A program made the position numbers and the translations under genes. A stretch of 64,000 bases of DNA, taken from assembly GCA_020637615.1 (NCBI GenBank), contig JACKKC010000014.1, positions 11,558 to 75,557 on the forward strand, written 5' to 3'. Source of the DNA: Rhodovulum sp. Lineage in GTDB: Bacteria; Pseudomonadota; Alphaproteobacteria; Rhodobacterales; Rhodobacteraceae. The notes under the pieces were generated by a model. It was not told the DNA's origin and ran no database searches. It saw only the letters and a list, made by a program, of their open reading frames with translations. Shown one piece after another: positions 41,827-50,443 of the stretch (position 1 is its first letter; each line of letters begins with the position of its first letter).

Positions 41827-42666
41827 ATGTCGCCGACGATCATCTCCATCCAGAGCCAGGTCGTCGTCGGGCATGTGGGCAACAGCGCGGCGGCCTTCCC
41901 GATGCGCGCGCTCGGGGTGGATGTGGCGGAAGTGCCGACGACGCTCCTGAGCAACCATCCGCATTATCCGACCACCCGGGGCCGCGTGCTCGAGGCGTCG
42001 CTGGTCGCCGACCTGCTGCGCGGCGTCGAGGAGCGCGGGCTCAGTGAGCGTGCCTCCATCGTGGTGAGCGGATACCTCGGCTCCGCGGAAATCGCCGAGG
42101 AGGTCGCGGCATTCGTCGAGCGGGCGCGGCGGGCCAATCCGCGGCTGATCTATCTCTGTGACCCGGTGATGGGCGACAGCGACATCGGCTTCTTCGTGCC
42201 CGCCGAGCTGCAGGCCGCCTTCGCCGAAAGGCTCGTACCGCTCGCGGATCTGGTGACGCCCAACGCCTTCGAACTCGCCGCATTGGCCGGAGGCCCGGTC
42301 TCCACCGCCGGCGAGGCGGCGGCGGCGGCGGGTCGGATCGCGCCGCCCGGCGTGATCGTCACGGGCCTCGCCGCGGGGGAGCGCTCGGTCTGCACGCTCC
42401 TGGCCGAGGGCGGCGACCTCTGGACGGTCACCACCCCGCGCATCGAAGCGCGGCCGGCGGGGACGGGCGACCTCTTCACGGGCCTGCTCGCCGCGAGGCG
42501 CGCGAAGGGCGTCGCCGCGGTTCCGGCGATGGAAGCGGCCGTCGCCGGAACCTTCGGCGCCCTGAAGCTCACGGCCGCCGCGACCTGGGAGGAGATGCCG
42601 ATCGTCCCCAATATCGCGGCGATCCTCGATCCGGGCGAGATGTTCCCCGCGGTCAAGCTCGTCTGA
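41827..42666 (+). CDS. pdxY: pyridoxal kinase PdxY type
   Basis: A 279-residue ribokinase-fold kinase that phosphorylates pyridoxal to PLP in vitamin B6 salvage. The start MSPTIISIQSQVVVGHVGNS is diagnostic. Next come AAAFPMRALGVDVAEVPTTL, SNHPHYPTTRGR (substrate-lid), YLCDPVMGDSDIGFFVPAEL, and VTPNAFELAALAG. The nucleotide/catalytic motif is ARPAGTGDLFTGLLAARRAK with the GTGD aspartate. ATG 41827 lies just after the MOSC gene. PLP supply is also served by the YggS-like gene near 13.5 kb. Confidence 0.94.
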   Translation: MSPTIISIQSQVVVGHVGNSAAAFPMRALGVDVAEVPTTLLSNHPHYPTTRGRVLEASLVADLLRGVEERGLSERASIVVSGYLGSAEIAEEVAAFVERARRANPRLIYLCDPVMGDSDIGFFVPAELQAAFAERLVPLADLVTPNAFELAALAGGPVSTAGEAAAAAGRIAPPGVIVTGLAAGERSVCTLLAEGGDLWTVTTPRIEARPAGTGDLFTGLLAARRAKGVAAVPAMEAAVAGTFGALKLTAAATWEEMPIVPNIAAILDPGEMFPAVKLV

Positions 42667-42842
42667 AACTCTCTCTGCCCGGTCGGCGCTGCGCGGCGGC
42701 AAAGGGGCGTCCCGCAGTGGGACACTATGTAATAGGCTATTATTACACAATATTTCAAGACGTGGGCTGAGCGTCGCCCGAGCCATCCGACCGGAGCACT
42801 TGAGCGTGGAGGTCGAGGCGGCGGGATTCATCGTTGGTGGAT

Positions 42843-42963
42843 AATCCGCCCGCGCCTGACTGGGCGGCGCGCTTGTCGCGCCTGCCGTCGTGCCGGAGGC
42901 ACGCCTTCGGCGTGACGGCAGGCAGGCGCGCGCAGATTTGTCCTTGCCAAATCCGCGGGCGGA
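42843..42963. repeat. long palindromic (REP/cruciform-like) element
   Basis: A nested inverted repeat in a gene-free interval of about 345 bases between pdxY and the convergent regulator gene. Outer arms TCCGCCCGCG (42845-42854) and CGCGGGCGGA (42954-42963) enclose a second stem CGCGCCTGCCGTC (42877-42889) with GACGGCAGG...CGCG (42914-42930). Two small hairpins sit inside it: CGTGCC-GGA-GGCACG (42889-42903) and CGCC-TTC-GGCG (42902-42912). Folded, it gives a branched structure. It may terminate both converging genes, but no T-run is present. It shares the GGCGCGCTTG core with the hairpin cluster at 39440. The rest of the interval has no gene. Confidence 0.75.
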
Positions 42964-43011
42964 AGGCGGCTTCGGATTAAAGCTATCACCTGATGATGGT
43001 ACGAGACCGCA

Positions 43012-43719
43012 TTAGGACGCGGGATCGTCGATCAAGGGGGTCGGCTTCGCGAGCCTGCGCAGGGAGGACATGTCGGAGAGGTGCACCAGCGCGCCTTCCA
43101 CCCTCACGCCATAGGGCCTGAGCGATCCGAAGGCCCGCGAAAGGTTCTCGGGCGTCATCCCGAGCCAGGATGCGATGAGGCGCTTCTCGTAGGGCAGGGT
43201 GATCTGGCCTTCCTCGGACCCGCCGCCCTGGGCCGCGACCTCGCAGAGGAGATAATTCGCGAGACGCTCGACGGATGATCGCAGCTTGACGTTCTTCGCG
43301 TGCTTGATCGAGGCGCGGAAGCAATCCGCCAGCTCGTTGACGATGGCATTGGCGAAATCCCGGTCGGCGTCGAACACCGTCCGCACGTCTTCCGAAGGAA
43401 TGAGCGCGATGCGGCTCTTCGAGACGGTCCTGGCCGACATGAGATAGGGCCGGTCGGTGATCGTGGCCGCCAGGATGAAGGTCGAGACCGGGGCGAGCAT
43501 CGAGAGCGTGGTCTCCCGCCGGTGCCATCCGGAAAAGAGCTCCACGCCGCCCTCCACGAGAACATGCAGGAAGTCCGGCGAGTCGCCTTCCCGGATCAGC
43601 TCGACCGTCGGCGGGAAGGTCTGGAGATAGGCCCCCCGGATCAGCGTCTCGAACGCGTCGTCGGCCAGGGCCCTGAACAGGGTGAGCTCCCGAATCTCCG
43701 GCACGTCGTCGGACCGCAT
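43012..43719 (-). CDS. narR: Crp/Fnr family regulator, NarR-like
   Basis: A 235-residue regulator: N-terminal cupin-like sensor domain (LTLFRALADDAFETLIRGAY, EGDSPDFLHVLVEGGVELFS), a long helix and a C-terminal HTH (YEKRLIASWLGMTPENLSRA, FGSLRPYGVRVEG), where E..SR fits FNR-box recognition. It lacks the N-terminal cysteine cluster of FNR, as do DNR/NNR and NarR. It is divergent from narK-narGHJI, the position of narR in Paracoccus, where it activates nar genes in response to nitrate/nitrite. NarR is therefore the best guess; an NO-responsive NNR type cannot be excluded. ATG at 43719 follows a GGGGGAGG site. Confidence 0.87.
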   Translation of the reverse strand: MRSDDVPEIRELTLFRALADDAFETLIRGAYLQTFPPTVELIREGDSPDFLHVLVEGGVELFSGWHRRETTLSMLAPVSTFILAATITDRPYLMSARTVSKSRIALIPSEDVRTVFDADRDFANAIVNELADCFRASIKHAKNVKLRSSVERLANYLLCEVAAQGGGSEEGQITLPYEKRLIASWLGMTPENLSRAFGSLRPYGVRVEGALVHLSDMSSLRRLAKPTPLIDDPAS

Positions 43720-43739
43720 CGCCTCCCCCTTCCCGGCGT

Positions 43740-43753
43740 TTGATAAATATCAA
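43740..43753. promoter_or_regulatory. FNR/NarR-type binding site, perfect dyad
   Basis: TTGATAAATATCAA matches the FNR/NNR consensus TTGAT-N4-ATCAA at every fixed position. It is centred about 27 bases upstream of the NarR-like start codon, so it would overlap or follow the core promoter of that gene, which suggests repression or autoregulation rather than classical -41.5 activation. It is about 200 bases from narK. Confidence 0.8.
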
Positions 43754-43874
43754 GCCGTCCAGCGGCTGTGTCAAGCGCTTCGCCGGGAAAATCAGATCCC
43801 GATGCGAACTCGGCGATGGCCGCGACCCAAATCGTTGGCCGATCAATTTGTTTTCGCGCCCACAACCATGGCGC

Positions 43875-43888
43875 TTGATCTACATCAA
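43875..43888. promoter_or_regulatory. FNR/NarR-type activator site upstream of narK
   Basis: TTGATCTACATCAA is a second perfect TTGAT-N4-ATCAA dyad. Its centre is about 62 bases upstream of the narK ATG, so a site at -41.5 would leave a leader of about 20 bases. This is the typical layout for a promoter activated by FNR, NNR or NarR in low oxygen with nitrate. Confidence 0.85.
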
Positions 43889-43943
43889 GTTTGGCCGTCC
43901 CGACGATTCGCAAAAGTCCGACCGAGAGCGATTGCGGGAGGGA

Positions 43944-46664
43944 ATGATGGCAGCGGAAAGCGGCGGCGCCCAGAACCGTGCCCTTGCGCTGAGCACGGTG
44001 GCCTTCACCTTCTGCTTCGCGGTCTGGACGCTCTTCGCGATCATCGGCGTGCCGATCAAGGCGCAGCTCGGCCTGACCGAGACCCAGTTCGGCCTGCTGG
44101 TGGCCACCCCCGTCCTGACCGGGTCGCTGACGCGGCTGATGCTCGGGATCTGGACCGAGCAATACGGCGGGCGCCTGGTCTTCACGGCGCAGATGCTGCT
44201 GACCGCCATCTCCACCTGGCTGCTCACGCGCGCCGACAGCTATCCGACCTTCCTCGTCGCGGCGCTCGGCGTCGGGCTGTCGGGCGGTTCCTTCGCCGTC
44301 GGCGTCGCCTATGTCTCGCGCTGGTTCCCCAAGGAGAAGCAGGGGACGGCGCTCGGCATCTTCGGGGCCGGCAACGTCGGCGCGGCGGTCACGAAGTTCT
44401 GCGCGCCGCTCGTCATGGTCGCCTTCGGCTGGGAGGCCGTCGCCCACATCTGGGCCGGCGCCCTCGCCGCCATGGCCGTGGTCTTCTGGCTCTTCGCCCG
44501 CGACGACCCGCAGATGGCCGAACGGCGCCGGTCGGGCGCGCGCCCGCCCTCGGTGGCCGAGCAGCTCGCGCCGCTGAGAAAGCTGCAGGTCTGGCGGTTC
44601 TCGCTTTACTACTTCTTCGTGTTCGGCGCCTTCGTGGCGCTGGCGCTCTGGCTGCCGCACTACATGGTCGACGTCTATCACGTGGACATCCGCACCGCCG
44701 GCATGTCGGCCGCGGCCTTCTCGCTCTCGGCGAGCCTCTTCCGGGCCTACGGCGGGCATCTCGCCGACCGCTACGGGGCGCGGGCGGTCATGTACATGAC
44801 CTTCGGCTTCTCGATGATCCTGCTCTTCATGCTCTCCTACCCGCCGGCGGATTACGTGATCCACGGGCGGGACGGCCGATCACCTTCTCGACCTCGATGG
44901 GGTTCGTGCCGTTCATCTTCACGATCTTCGTGCTCGGCTTCTTCATGTCGCTGGGCAAGGCGGCGGTCTACAAGCACATCCCGGTCTATTACCCCGAGCA
45001 TGTCGGCGCGGTCGGCGGGCTCGTGGGCATGATCGGCGGGCTCGGCGGCTTCGTCCTGCCGATCATCTTCGGCTCGCTGCTCGATCTGACCGGGATCTAC
45101 ACCAGCTGCTTCGCGTTCCTTCCTCCTCGTCGCCCTGGCGCTGACCTGGATGCATTTCTCGATCCGGGCGATGGAGCGCTCGGCCCAGGGGCGGGACCTC
45201 GACGAGCTGCCGGCGCTCCCCGAGTTCCAGGAGATCCACGAGCCGGCGAAGCATTCCATGGCCGGGGTCATCGAGGATTGGCGGCCCGAGGATGCCGCGT
45301 TCTGGGAGGCGAACGGCCGCAGGATCGCCCGGCGCAACCTCTGGATCTCGATCCCGGCGCTGCTTCTCGCCTTCTCGGTCTGGATGGTCTGGTCGGTCGT
45401 GGTGGCGCGGCTGCCGGCGATCGGCTTCGACTTCGCGGCGGGCCAGCTCTTCTGGCTGGCGGCGCTGCCGGGGCTCTCCGGGGCGACGCTCCGGATCTTC
45501 TACAGCTTCATGGTGCCGATCTTCGGCGGAAGGCTCTGGACGGCGTTCTCGACCGCCTCGCTGCTCCTGCCGGCGCTCGGCATCGGCTATGCCGTACAGG
45601 ATCCCCGACACGCCTATCTGATCTTCCTGGTGCTCGCTGCTCTGCGGCTTCGGCGGCGGCGGCAATTTCTCGCCGTCGATGGCCAATACTCGATTCTTCT
45701 TCCCCAAAGGCCGAGAAAGGGCAATGCGCTCGCCTCAACGCGGGCCTCAACCATCGTCGGCGTCATGCGGATTCTGGTACCATCGTCATTACCATGGGCG
45801 TCTTCGGCGCGCTGGGCGGTCAGCGCAGAGATGACGACGGCAATGGCTCTGGATGCAGAACGCGGGCTGAAAATCGCAGTTGCCGTTCATCTGTCGCCTC
45901 GACGGTCGCCGCCTGAAAGTTGAGGATGAGCAACCTCGCCCTCGGCAAGCCGCCGCGCTGACCAGGCGATCATCTTCGCACCAAGCACCTGATTGACGTT
46001 GGCCGTCCTGTACCGGGACCTTGACGACGCTAAAACCCAACCGCTGGGCTTCCGCTGCTGACCAAGCTGCTGCCAGTTCCCAAAGGGGTGAACGCGCTGC
46101 GATTCGTGTTCCTCAGGCCGCTGGTCCGGCGCGCTCAGCCGCGCGGGCACCGGCTGGGTCTCCGACAAGTACGGCGGCGGGCGGGTCACCTTCTGGAGCT
46201 TCGTGGGGATGATCGCGGCGGTCTTCGGGGTGATCTTCTTCCTCGGCATCAAGGAGAGCCCGGGGGCGTTCTGGGGGTTCTTCGCCTGCTTCATGGCGCT
46301 GTTCCTGCTGACCGGGATCGGCAATGCCTCCACCTTCCAGATGATCCCGGTCATCATGGGGCGCGAGGTCCCGCGGCTGATGCCCGAGCTCAAGGGAACC
46401 GCCCTGCAGCGGCAGACCGACCGGGAGAGCGCGGCGATCATCGCCTTCACCTCGGCGATCGCGGCCTATGGCGCCTTCTTCATCCCCAAGGCCTACGGCA
46501 CCTCGATCTCGATGACCGGCGGGCCGGTGGCGGCGCTCTGGGGCTTTCTCGCCTTCTACGTCGCCTGCCTCGTGCTGACGTTCTTCTACTACACCCGGCC
46601 GGGCGGGCTCCTTCACGCAATCGAACACGGTCGCGGCGAGCCCCGGCTCGCTCCGGCGCACTAG
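43944..46664 (+). pseudogene. narK: NarK1-NarK2 fused nitrate/nitrite transporter, frameshifted
   Basis: A major-facilitator transporter, here a two-domain NarK like that of Paracoccus (about 24 helices, restored length about 906 residues). ATG 43944 follows GGGAGGGA. Domain 1 (NarK1-type) opens STVAFTFCFAVWTLFAIIGV and includes VGLSGGSFAVGVAYVSRWFP. Domain 2 (NarK2-type) opens NLWISIPALLLAFSVWMVWS and continues RLPAIGFDFAAGQLFWLAAL and GATLRIFYSFMVPIFGGRLW. The end is DRESAAIIAFTSAIAAYGAF. Indels occur near 44866 (missing G), near 45115 (extra C) and heavily from about 45610 to 46140. Nitrate/proton symport by domain 1 and nitrate/nitrite exchange by domain 2 is known for the Paracoccus protein. 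Confidence 0.87.
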
Positions 46665-46674
46665 GGAGACAGCC

Positions 46675-49600
46675 ATGAGCCATCTGCTCGACCGACTCAA
46701 TTTCCTGCAGTCGCGCAGCCTCGGGACCTTCGCGAACGGCCATGGCGAGACCACCCGGGACAACCGGGAGTGGGAGGACGTCTACCGGAACCGCTGGCGG
46801 CACGACAAGATCGTGCGCTCGACCCACGGGGTGAACTGCACCGGCTCCTGCTCGTGGAAGATCTACGTGAAATCCGGCATCGTCACCTGGGAGACGCAGC
46901 AGACCGACTATCCCCGCACCCGGCCCGACCTGCCGAACCACGAGCCGCGCGGCTGCTCGCGCGGGGCCTCCTACAGCTGGTATCTTTATTCGGCCAATCG
47001 CGTGAAGCATCCCCTGGTGCGGTCGCGGCTGCTGAAGACCTGGCGCAGGATGCGCGAAACCATGAGCCCGGTCGCGGCCTGGGAGGCGATCCAGGCCGAT
47101 CCCGCCCTGCGCAACGACTATATCCAGGTGCGCGGCCACGGCGGCTTCGTGCGCGCCTCCTGGGACGAGGCGTCGGAGATCGTCGCGGCGGCCAATGCCT
47201 ATACCACGAGGAAATACGGGCCGGACCGGGTCTTCGGCTTCTCGCCGATCCCGGCAATGTCGATGATCTCCTATGCCGCCGGGGCGCGCTACCTGTCGCT
47301 GCTCGGCGGGACCTGCATGTCCTTCTACGACTGGTATTGCGACCTGCCGCCCTCCTCGCCCCAGACCTGGGGCGAGCAGACCGACGTGCCGGAGAGCGCG
47401 GATTGGTACAATGCCGGCTTCCTGATCCTCTGGGGCTCGAACGTGCCGCAGACCCGCACGCCCGATGCGCATTTCTATACCGAGGCGCGCTACCGGGGTG
47501 CGAAATCCTGCGTCGTCAGCCCCGATTATTCCGAGGCCTCCAAATTCTCCGACATCTGGCTCTCGCCGCGGGCGGGCACCGATTCGGCGCTGGCCATGGC
47601 CATGGGCCATGTCATCCTGCGCGAGTTCCACCTCGACCGGCAGGCCGAGTATTTCGAGGATTATTCCCGGCGCTACACCGACATGCCCATGCTGGTGCGG
47701 CTCGACGAGAAGGACGGGCGCTTCGTGCCGGGCCGGATGCTGCGCGCGGCGGACTTCGCCGACGGGCTGGGCCAGACCAACAACCCCGAGTGGAAGACGC
47801 TGGCCTGGGACGAGACCACGGGCGACATCGTCGTGCCCAACGGCTCGGTCGGCTTCCGCTGGGGCGAAGAGGGCCGCTGGAACCTCGAGGAGCGGGCGGG
47901 AGAGGCCGCGGTCAGGCTGCGGCTGACCCAGATCCTCGAGGAGCACCGCGACGACGTGGTGGGGGTGGACTTCCCCTATTTCGGCGGCGCGGCGCACGAG
48001 CCCTTCGTGAAATCCGGGCACCCGGAGGTGCTGACCCGCAACGTGCCGGTGCGGCGCGTCCAGACCGCCGAGGGCGAGATCCTGGTGGCGACGGTCTTCG
48101 ACCTGCTCTGCGCCAATTACGGGGAGGACCGGGGGCTGGGCGGCGACTGGGTGACCAGCGACTATGCCGCGGACGTGCCCTATACCCCGGCCTGGGCGGA
48201 GAAGATCACCGGCGTGGAGGCCAATGCCATCGTCACAGTGGCCCGCGAATTCGCGCTCAACGCGGAGAAGACCCGCGGCAAGTCCATGGTCATCCTCGGC
48301 GCCGGTATCAACCACTGGTTCCACATGGACATGACCTATCGCGGCATCATCAACATGCTGGTGATGTGCGGCTGCGTCGGCCAGTCCGGCGGCGGCTGGA
48401 GCCACTACGTCGGCCAGGAGAAGCTGCGCCCGCAGACCGGCTGGACGGCGCTCGCCTTCGCGCTCGACTGGAACCGCCCGCCCCGCCACATGAACTCGAC
48501 CTCGGCCTGGTATGCGCATACCGACCAGTGGCGCTACGAGACGGTCAGTCCGAAGGAGATCCTGAGCCCGACCGCGCCCGAGGGCAACTGGGACGGCAGC
48601 CTGATCGATTTCAACATCCGCGCCGAGCGCATGGGCTGGCTGCCCTCGGCGCCGCAGCTGAAGACCAACCCGCTCGACCTGGGCCGCGCCGCCGAGACGG
48701 CCGGCCAGGACGTCAGGGACTACGTGGCCGAGCGGCTGAAATCGGGCGAGCTCGAGATGTCCTGCGAGGATCCGGATGCGCCGGAGAACTGGCCGCGCAA
48801 TCTCTTCGTCTGGCGCTCGAACCTCATGGGGTCGAGCGGCAAGGGGCACGAGTATTTCCTCAAGCACCTGGTCGGAACGCTGCACGGGGTGCTCGGCAAG
48901 GATCTCGGCACCAGCGAGGGCAGCCTGCGGCCGCTGGAGGCGAAGTGGCACGACGAGGCGCCCGAGGGAAAGCTCGACCTCCTGGTGACGCTCGACTTCC
49001 GCATGTCGACCACGGCGGTCTATTCCGACATCGTCCTGCCGACCGCCTCCTGGTACGAGAAGGACGATCTCAATACCTCGGACATGCATCCCTTCATCCA
49101 CCCGCTGCAGGCAGCGGTGGATCCCGCCTATGAATCGCGCTCGGACTGGGAGATCTTCAAGACCATCGCGCGCCAGTTCAGCCGGATCGCGCCCGAGGTT
49201 CTCGGCGTGGAGCGCGACGTCGTGGCGGTCCCGCTCCTGCACGACACGCCCGGTGAGCTGGCGCAGGACCAGGTGCGCGACTGGAAGCGCGGCGAATGCG
49301 ACCTGATCCCCGGCAAGACCGCCCCGAACTTTGTGGCCGTCGAGCGGGATTATCCCAATCTCTACAAGCGCTTCACCTCGCTCGGCCCGCTGATGGCGAA
49401 GATCGGCAACGGCGGCAAGGGCATCTCCTGGGATACCAGGACGGAAGTGCATCACCTGGTCGACCTGAACGAGCCCGTGCAGGAGGACGGCCCCACCAAG
49501 GGCCTCGCCCGGATCGAGACCGCGATCGACGCCGCGGAAGTGGTGCTGATGCTCGCGCCGGAGACCAACGGCGAGGTGGCGGTCAAGGCCTGGGACGCGC

Positions 49601-50442
49601 TCGGCAGGATCACCGGCCGCGACCACACCCATCTCGCCGAGGTCAAGGAAGACGAGAAGATCCGCTTCCGCGACATCGCCGCCCAGCCGCGCAAGATCAT
49701 CTCATCGCCGACCTGGTCGGGCATCGAGAGCGAGGAGGTCTGCTACAATGCCGGCTATACCAACGTCCACGAGCTGATCCCCTGGCGCACGCTCAGCGGC
49801 CGGCAGCAGCTCTATCAGGACCATCTCTGGATGCGGGCCTTCGGCGAGGCGCTGGCGGTCTATCGCCCGCCGGTCGATCTGAAGACCGTCACCAGCGCGA
49901 TCAACATGGATGCCCGCGAGGGCAAGCCCCATGTGGTGCTGAACTTCATCACGCCCCATCAGAAATGGGGCATCCATTCGACCTATACAGACAACCTCCT
50001 GATGCTGACCATGAGCCGCGGCGGGCCCATCGTCTGGATCTCCGAGGTCGACGCCAGGACCGCCGGGGTGGTCGATAACGACTGGATCGAGCTCTACAAC
50101 GCCAACGGCGCGCTCTGCGCCAGGGCGGTGGTGTCCCAGCGGATCAAGCCGGGCACCACGCTCATGTACCACGCGCAGGAGAAGATCGTGAACGTGCCCG
50201 GCTCGCAGATGACCGGGCGGCGCGGGGGCATCCACAATTCGGTGACGCGCACCGTGCTCAAGCCCACGCATATGATCGGCGGCTATGCGCAGCTGAGCTA
50301 CGGCTTCAACTACTACGGCACCGTGGGCTCGAACCGCGACGAGTTCGTGATCCTGCGCAAGATGACCAAGGTCGACTGGCTCGACCGGCCCGCGGCGACC
50401 GCCGCGGCCGCCGAAGGCTCGGTCGCGAAGATGGAGGTCTGA
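46675..50442 (+). CDS. narG: respiratory nitrate reductase alpha subunit
   Basis: The 1255-residue catalytic subunit of the membrane-bound nitrate reductase, facing the cytoplasm with a bis-MGD molybdenum centre. The FS0 [4Fe-4S] ligands are in STHGVNCTGSCSWKIYVKSG (His and two Cys) and PRGCSRGASY. The Mo-coordinating Asp is in YCDLPPSSPQTWGEQTD. SHYVGQEKLRP and GQSGGGWSHYVGQ are conserved. The N-terminus lacks the intact twin-arginine leader, as normal for NarG. GGGAG precedes the ATG; narK ends 10 bases before. The next gene starts 2 bases after its stop. Length equals E. coli NarG (1247). Confidence 0.98.
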   Translation: MSHLLDRLNFLQSRSLGTFANGHGETTRDNREWEDVYRNRWRHDKIVRSTHGVNCTGSCSWKIYVKSGIVTWETQQTDYPRTRPDLPNHEPRGCSRGASYSWYLYSANRVKHPLVRSRLLKTWRRMRETMSPVAAWEAIQADPALRNDYIQVRGHGGFVRASWDEASEIVAAANAYTTRKYGPDRVFGFSPIPAMSMISYAAGARYLSLLGGTCMSFYDWYCDLPPSSPQTWGEQTDVPESADWYNAGFLILWGSNVPQTRTPDAHFYTEARYRGAKSCVVSPDYSEASKFSDIWLSPRAGTDSALAMAMGHVILREFHLDRQAEYFEDYSRRYTDMPMLVRLDEKDGRFVPGRMLRAADFADGLGQTNNPEWKTLAWDETTGDIVVPNGSVGFRWGEEGRWNLEERAGEAAVRLRLTQILEEHRDDVVGVDFPYFGGAAHEPFVKSGHPEVLTRNVPVRRVQTAEGEILVATVFDLLCANYGEDRGLGGDWVTSDYAADVPYTPAWAEKITGVEANAIVTVAREFALNAEKTRGKSMVILGAGINHWFHMDMTYRGIINMLVMCGCVGQSGGGWSHYVGQEKLRPQTGWTALAFALDWNRPPRHMNSTSAWYAHTDQWRYETVSPKEILSPTAPEGNWDGSLIDFNIRAERMGWLPSAPQLKTNPLDLGRAAETAGQDVRDYVAERLKSGELEMSCEDPDAPENWPRNLFVWRSNLMGSSGKGHEYFLKHLVGTLHGVLGKDLGTSEGSLRPLEAKWHDEAPEGKLDLLVTLDFRMSTTAVYSDIVLPTASWYEKDDLNTSDMHPFIHPLQAAVDPAYESRSDWEIFKTIARQFSRIAPEVLGVERDVVAVPLLHDTPGELAQDQVRDWKRGECDLIPGKTAPNFVAVERDYPNLYKRFTSLGPLMAKIGNGGKGISWDTRTEVHHLVDLNEPVQEDGPTKGLARIETAIDAAEVVLMLAPETNGEVAVKAWDALGRITGRDHTHLAEVKEDEKIRFRDIAAQPRKIISSPTWSGIESEEVCYNAGYTNVHELIPWRTLSGRQQLYQDHLWMRAFGEALAVYRPPVDLKTVTSAINMDAREGKPHVVLNFITPHQKWGIHSTYTDNLLMLTMSRGGPIVWISEVDARTAGVVDNDWIELYNANGALCARAVVSQRIKPGTTLMYHAQEKIVNVPGSQMTGRRGGIHNSVTRTVLKPTHMIGGYAQLSYGFNYYGTVGSNRDEFVILRKMTKVDWLDRPAATAAAAEGSVAKMEV

Positions 50443-50443
50443 C

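Noticed and set aside
46480..49632. 1050-codon open frame on the minus strand
   Set aside because: It is antisense to narG, whose motifs are complete. Its product is a His/Arg/Gly-rich shadow typical of high-GC DNA.
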